13,239 nucleotides of DNA from Bacillota bacterium (GTDB taxonomy: Bacteria; Bacillota; Bacilli; Alicyclobacillales; SLC66). The stretch covers positions 1 to 13,239 of the forward strand of contig JAJZCJ010000062.1 in NCBI GenBank assembly GCA_021846145.1, read 5' to 3'. Below, one piece after another: positions 12,003 to 13,239 of this stretch (positions are counted from its first letter, which is position 1; each line of letters begins with the position of its first letter). The position numbers and the translations under genes were made by a program. Under the pieces are notes generated by a model. The model saw only the letters and a list, made by a program, of their open reading frames with translations. It was not told the DNA's origin and ran no database searches.

Positions 12003-12965
12003 ATGAAAGGCTTTCGCATGTTGTCGATGTATGAACGGTTAAGTCAAGGTGAAGTGCTTAATAAGAAAAGTGAAGCCGCTTATTACGGCGTGAATGAGAA
12101 AAGCATTCAACGAGATATAGAACATTTACGCTTGTATCTAATGGAAAGGTATCCGCAAGATGAGGAATCGACCATCGAGTATGATCGACATCAAGACGGG
12201 TATGTGCTACGCAAAGGTAGTCAGCAATGGTTATCGCGCGAAGAAGTGTTGTGGGTAGCTAGAATATTACTGGAAAGCCGTTCTTTGCCTCCACAGGAGA
12301 TGCGCGCGCTGTTGGACAAGTTGACGGCCCAGTGTACACCGAGAGAGCGAAAACGCATTGCGGAGATTGTGCGCAATGAGACGTTTCACTACATGCCGCT
12401 GCAACATGGACGGGTGTTAGTGACGATGGTGTGGGATTTGAGTCAGGCGTATCGGGAGCAACAGGTGGTGGAGATTGACTATCTGCGGGTAGGTAGCACC
12501 CAAGGAAGAAAGCGGAGGGTATATCCGCAGGGGGTCTTATTCTCAGAATATTATTTTTATCTGTTGGCGTATATCGAGGGACAGCCGTATGATTTTCCTA
12601 CTATTTATCGTTTGGATCGGATTCAGCATTATGAAGTGACGCAAGCGCATTTTGATGTGAACTATGCGAAGCGATTTCAGGAAGGGGAATTCCGCAAACG
12701 CATCCAGTTCATGCAATCCGGCCAACTGATGAAGGTGACGTTTCGCTTCTGGGGGGAGTCATTGGAAGCGATCTTGGATCGATTACCAACGGCGACCATC
12801 ATGAAACGGGGCGATACGGGTACTATTTTGCAAGCAGAAACGTTCGGACGCGGGATCAAAATGTGGTTTTTGAGTCAGGCGCAGTATCTGGAAGTGTTGG
12901 AGCCGGTGGAGTTTCGGGAAGAGATGCGTCGGACAGCGAAGGCGATCATGGATAGTTATGAATAA
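12003..12965 (+). CDS. HTH-WYL domain transcriptional regulator
   Basis: A 320-aa protein. Residues 1-45 form a winged-helix-like N-terminus (RMLSMYERLSQGEVLN, then YGVNEKSIQRDIEHLR), as in DeoR/YafY-type regulators. Residues near 155-215 are the WYL domain: VVEIDYLRV, RRVYPQGVLFSEYYFYLLAY and IYRLDRI. The namesake WYL triplet reads FYL (185-187), and the ligand-binding Arg of RLDRI is present. A WCX-like C-terminal domain follows (ATIMKRGDTGTILQ, then GIKMWFLSQAQYLEVLEP). WYL domains bind nucleic acids or nucleotides and often control defence or DNA-damage genes. ATG at 12003 was chosen because the conserved helix begins there; GTG 11970 or ATG 11973 would add 10-11 non-conserved residues. 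Confidence 0.88.
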   Translation: MKGFRMLSMYERLSQGEVLNKKSEAAYYGVNEKSIQRDIEHLRLYLMERYPQDEESTIEYDRHQDGYVLRKGSQQWLSREEVLWVARILLESRSLPPQEMRALLDKLTAQCTPRERKRIAEIVRNETFHYMPLQHGRVLVTMVWDLSQAYREQQVVEIDYLRVGSTQGRKRRVYPQGVLFSEYYFYLLAYIEGQPYDFPTIYRLDRIQHYEVTQAHFDVNYAKRFQEGEFRKRIQFMQSGQLMKVTFRFWGESLEAILDRLPTATIMKRGDTGTILQAETFGRGIKMWFLSQAQYLEVLEPVEFREEMRRTAKAIMDSYE

Positions 12966-13239
12966 ATCACGAAAATTCAATTGGTGATTTGAATTAGCTG
13001 ACATGAAGGCTTCCTGACATAGGGTTTAATCTTTAATCGTATGAGAGAGGATTCGTGACATCTGGCTTGGAATAAGAGTTTGATTGGTATCATCGTGGGG
13101 CAGGCATTGATCATGAATCAGTGAATCAGTGAATCAGTGAATGAAAAAATGATGTACAAGGCAAGATTATGGATTTGCGGCTGAGAAGTCAGGTCACAGG
13201 GTGAAAATCATACAAACGGAGTTGCTGATTTTGGAATTA
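12966..13239. other. Right-end stretch without a convincing gene
   Basis: After the WYL stop there are two mutually exclusive inverted repeats: AAATCAC / GTGATTT (12964-12970 / 12984-12990) and AATTCAA / TTGAATT (12974-12980 / 12989-12995). Neither has a T run. A tandem repeat follows at 13114-13142. A GTG at 13201 opens a frame to the window edge (13 codons), too short to judge. Confidence 0.4.
13114..13142 (+). repeat. 8-bp tandem repeat TGAATCAG, about 3.6 copies
   Basis: Three perfect TGAATCAG units (13114-13137) plus a partial TGAAT. It lies in non-coding sequence between the WYL gene and whatever follows to the right. It could vary in copy number by strand slippage or bind a protein; no function is evident. 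Confidence 0.75.

Noticed and set aside
11843..12034. 63-aa plus-strand frame with a hydrophobic start upstream of the WYL gene
   Set aside because: No ribosome site, overlaps the operator-like inverted repeats and the regulator start in another frame; hydrophobicity comes from T-rich DNA.
13114..13142. CRISPR-like repeat
   Set aside because: Units are 8 bp with no spacers, so this is a simple tandem repeat.
13201..13239. Possible gene start (GTG) running off the right edge
   Set aside because: Only 13 codons are visible and the ribosome site is weak.

Overview
The window looks like accessory DNA (a plasmid, or a chromosomal island of plasmid or phage origin) from a Gram-positive, probably Bacillota, host. 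The reasons are strong AGGAGG-type ribosome binding sites, frequent TTG and GTG starts, moderate GC content, and families common in spore-formers (DUF4064, DUF4234 with a zinc ribbon, HicAB, XRE-ImmA/IrrE). The exact genus is not visible; an Alicyclobacillus-like relative would fit but is only a guess.

Left end (1-2960). A ParM-like actin ATPase gene runs off the left edge on the minus strand. An AT-rich, repeat-bearing stretch of about 490 bp separates it from a divergent gene for a ribbon-helix-helix protein fused to a DUF6166-like domain; together they resemble a segregation locus with its centromere. Next is a gene in two frames: a DUF6011-type zinc motif and the start of a restriction-endonuclease-fold domain, broken at a run of seven A's, with the rest of the domain continuing in the +1 frame.

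Toxin-antitoxin block (2999-8194, plus strand). The order is: a 77-aa protein; a small antitoxin-like protein overlapping a zeta-family kinase toxin; a 74-aa paralogue of the first protein; a 221-aa protein of unknown function overlapping an XRE-ImmA/IrrE regulator-protease; a 72-aa zinc ribbon protein; a PBECR-type RNase-like protein; and HicA-HicB. Between the PBECR gene and hicAB lies the most striking non-coding signal: a consensus sigma-70 promoter, a compact multi-hairpin RNA closed by a 7-bp stem, and an intrinsic terminator. This is a well-formed candidate small RNA of about 145 nt.

A remnant of a type I restriction methylase (hsdM C-terminus only) marks the edge of this block at 8255-8539.

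Right part (8580-11775, minus strand). This is a group of envelope proteins: a zinc-ribbon-HtpX (M48) membrane protease, a zinc-ribbon-DUF4234 membrane protein, a lipoprotein, a DUF4064 membrane protein and a 66-aa membrane protein. The first two carry the same CxxC-x10-CxxC N-terminal ribbon and probably share an mRNA. A divergent WYL-domain transcription regulator (12003-12965) follows, preceded by overlapping inverted repeats. The last 270 bp hold no convincing gene but include an 8-bp tandem repeat.

Most likely candidates for something undescribed are the structured RNA at 7233-7377, the divergent ParM / RHH-DUF6166 pair, and a 24-nt element (two AGTTTTT units one helical turn apart) found upstream of two nuclease-like genes 4.7 kb apart.
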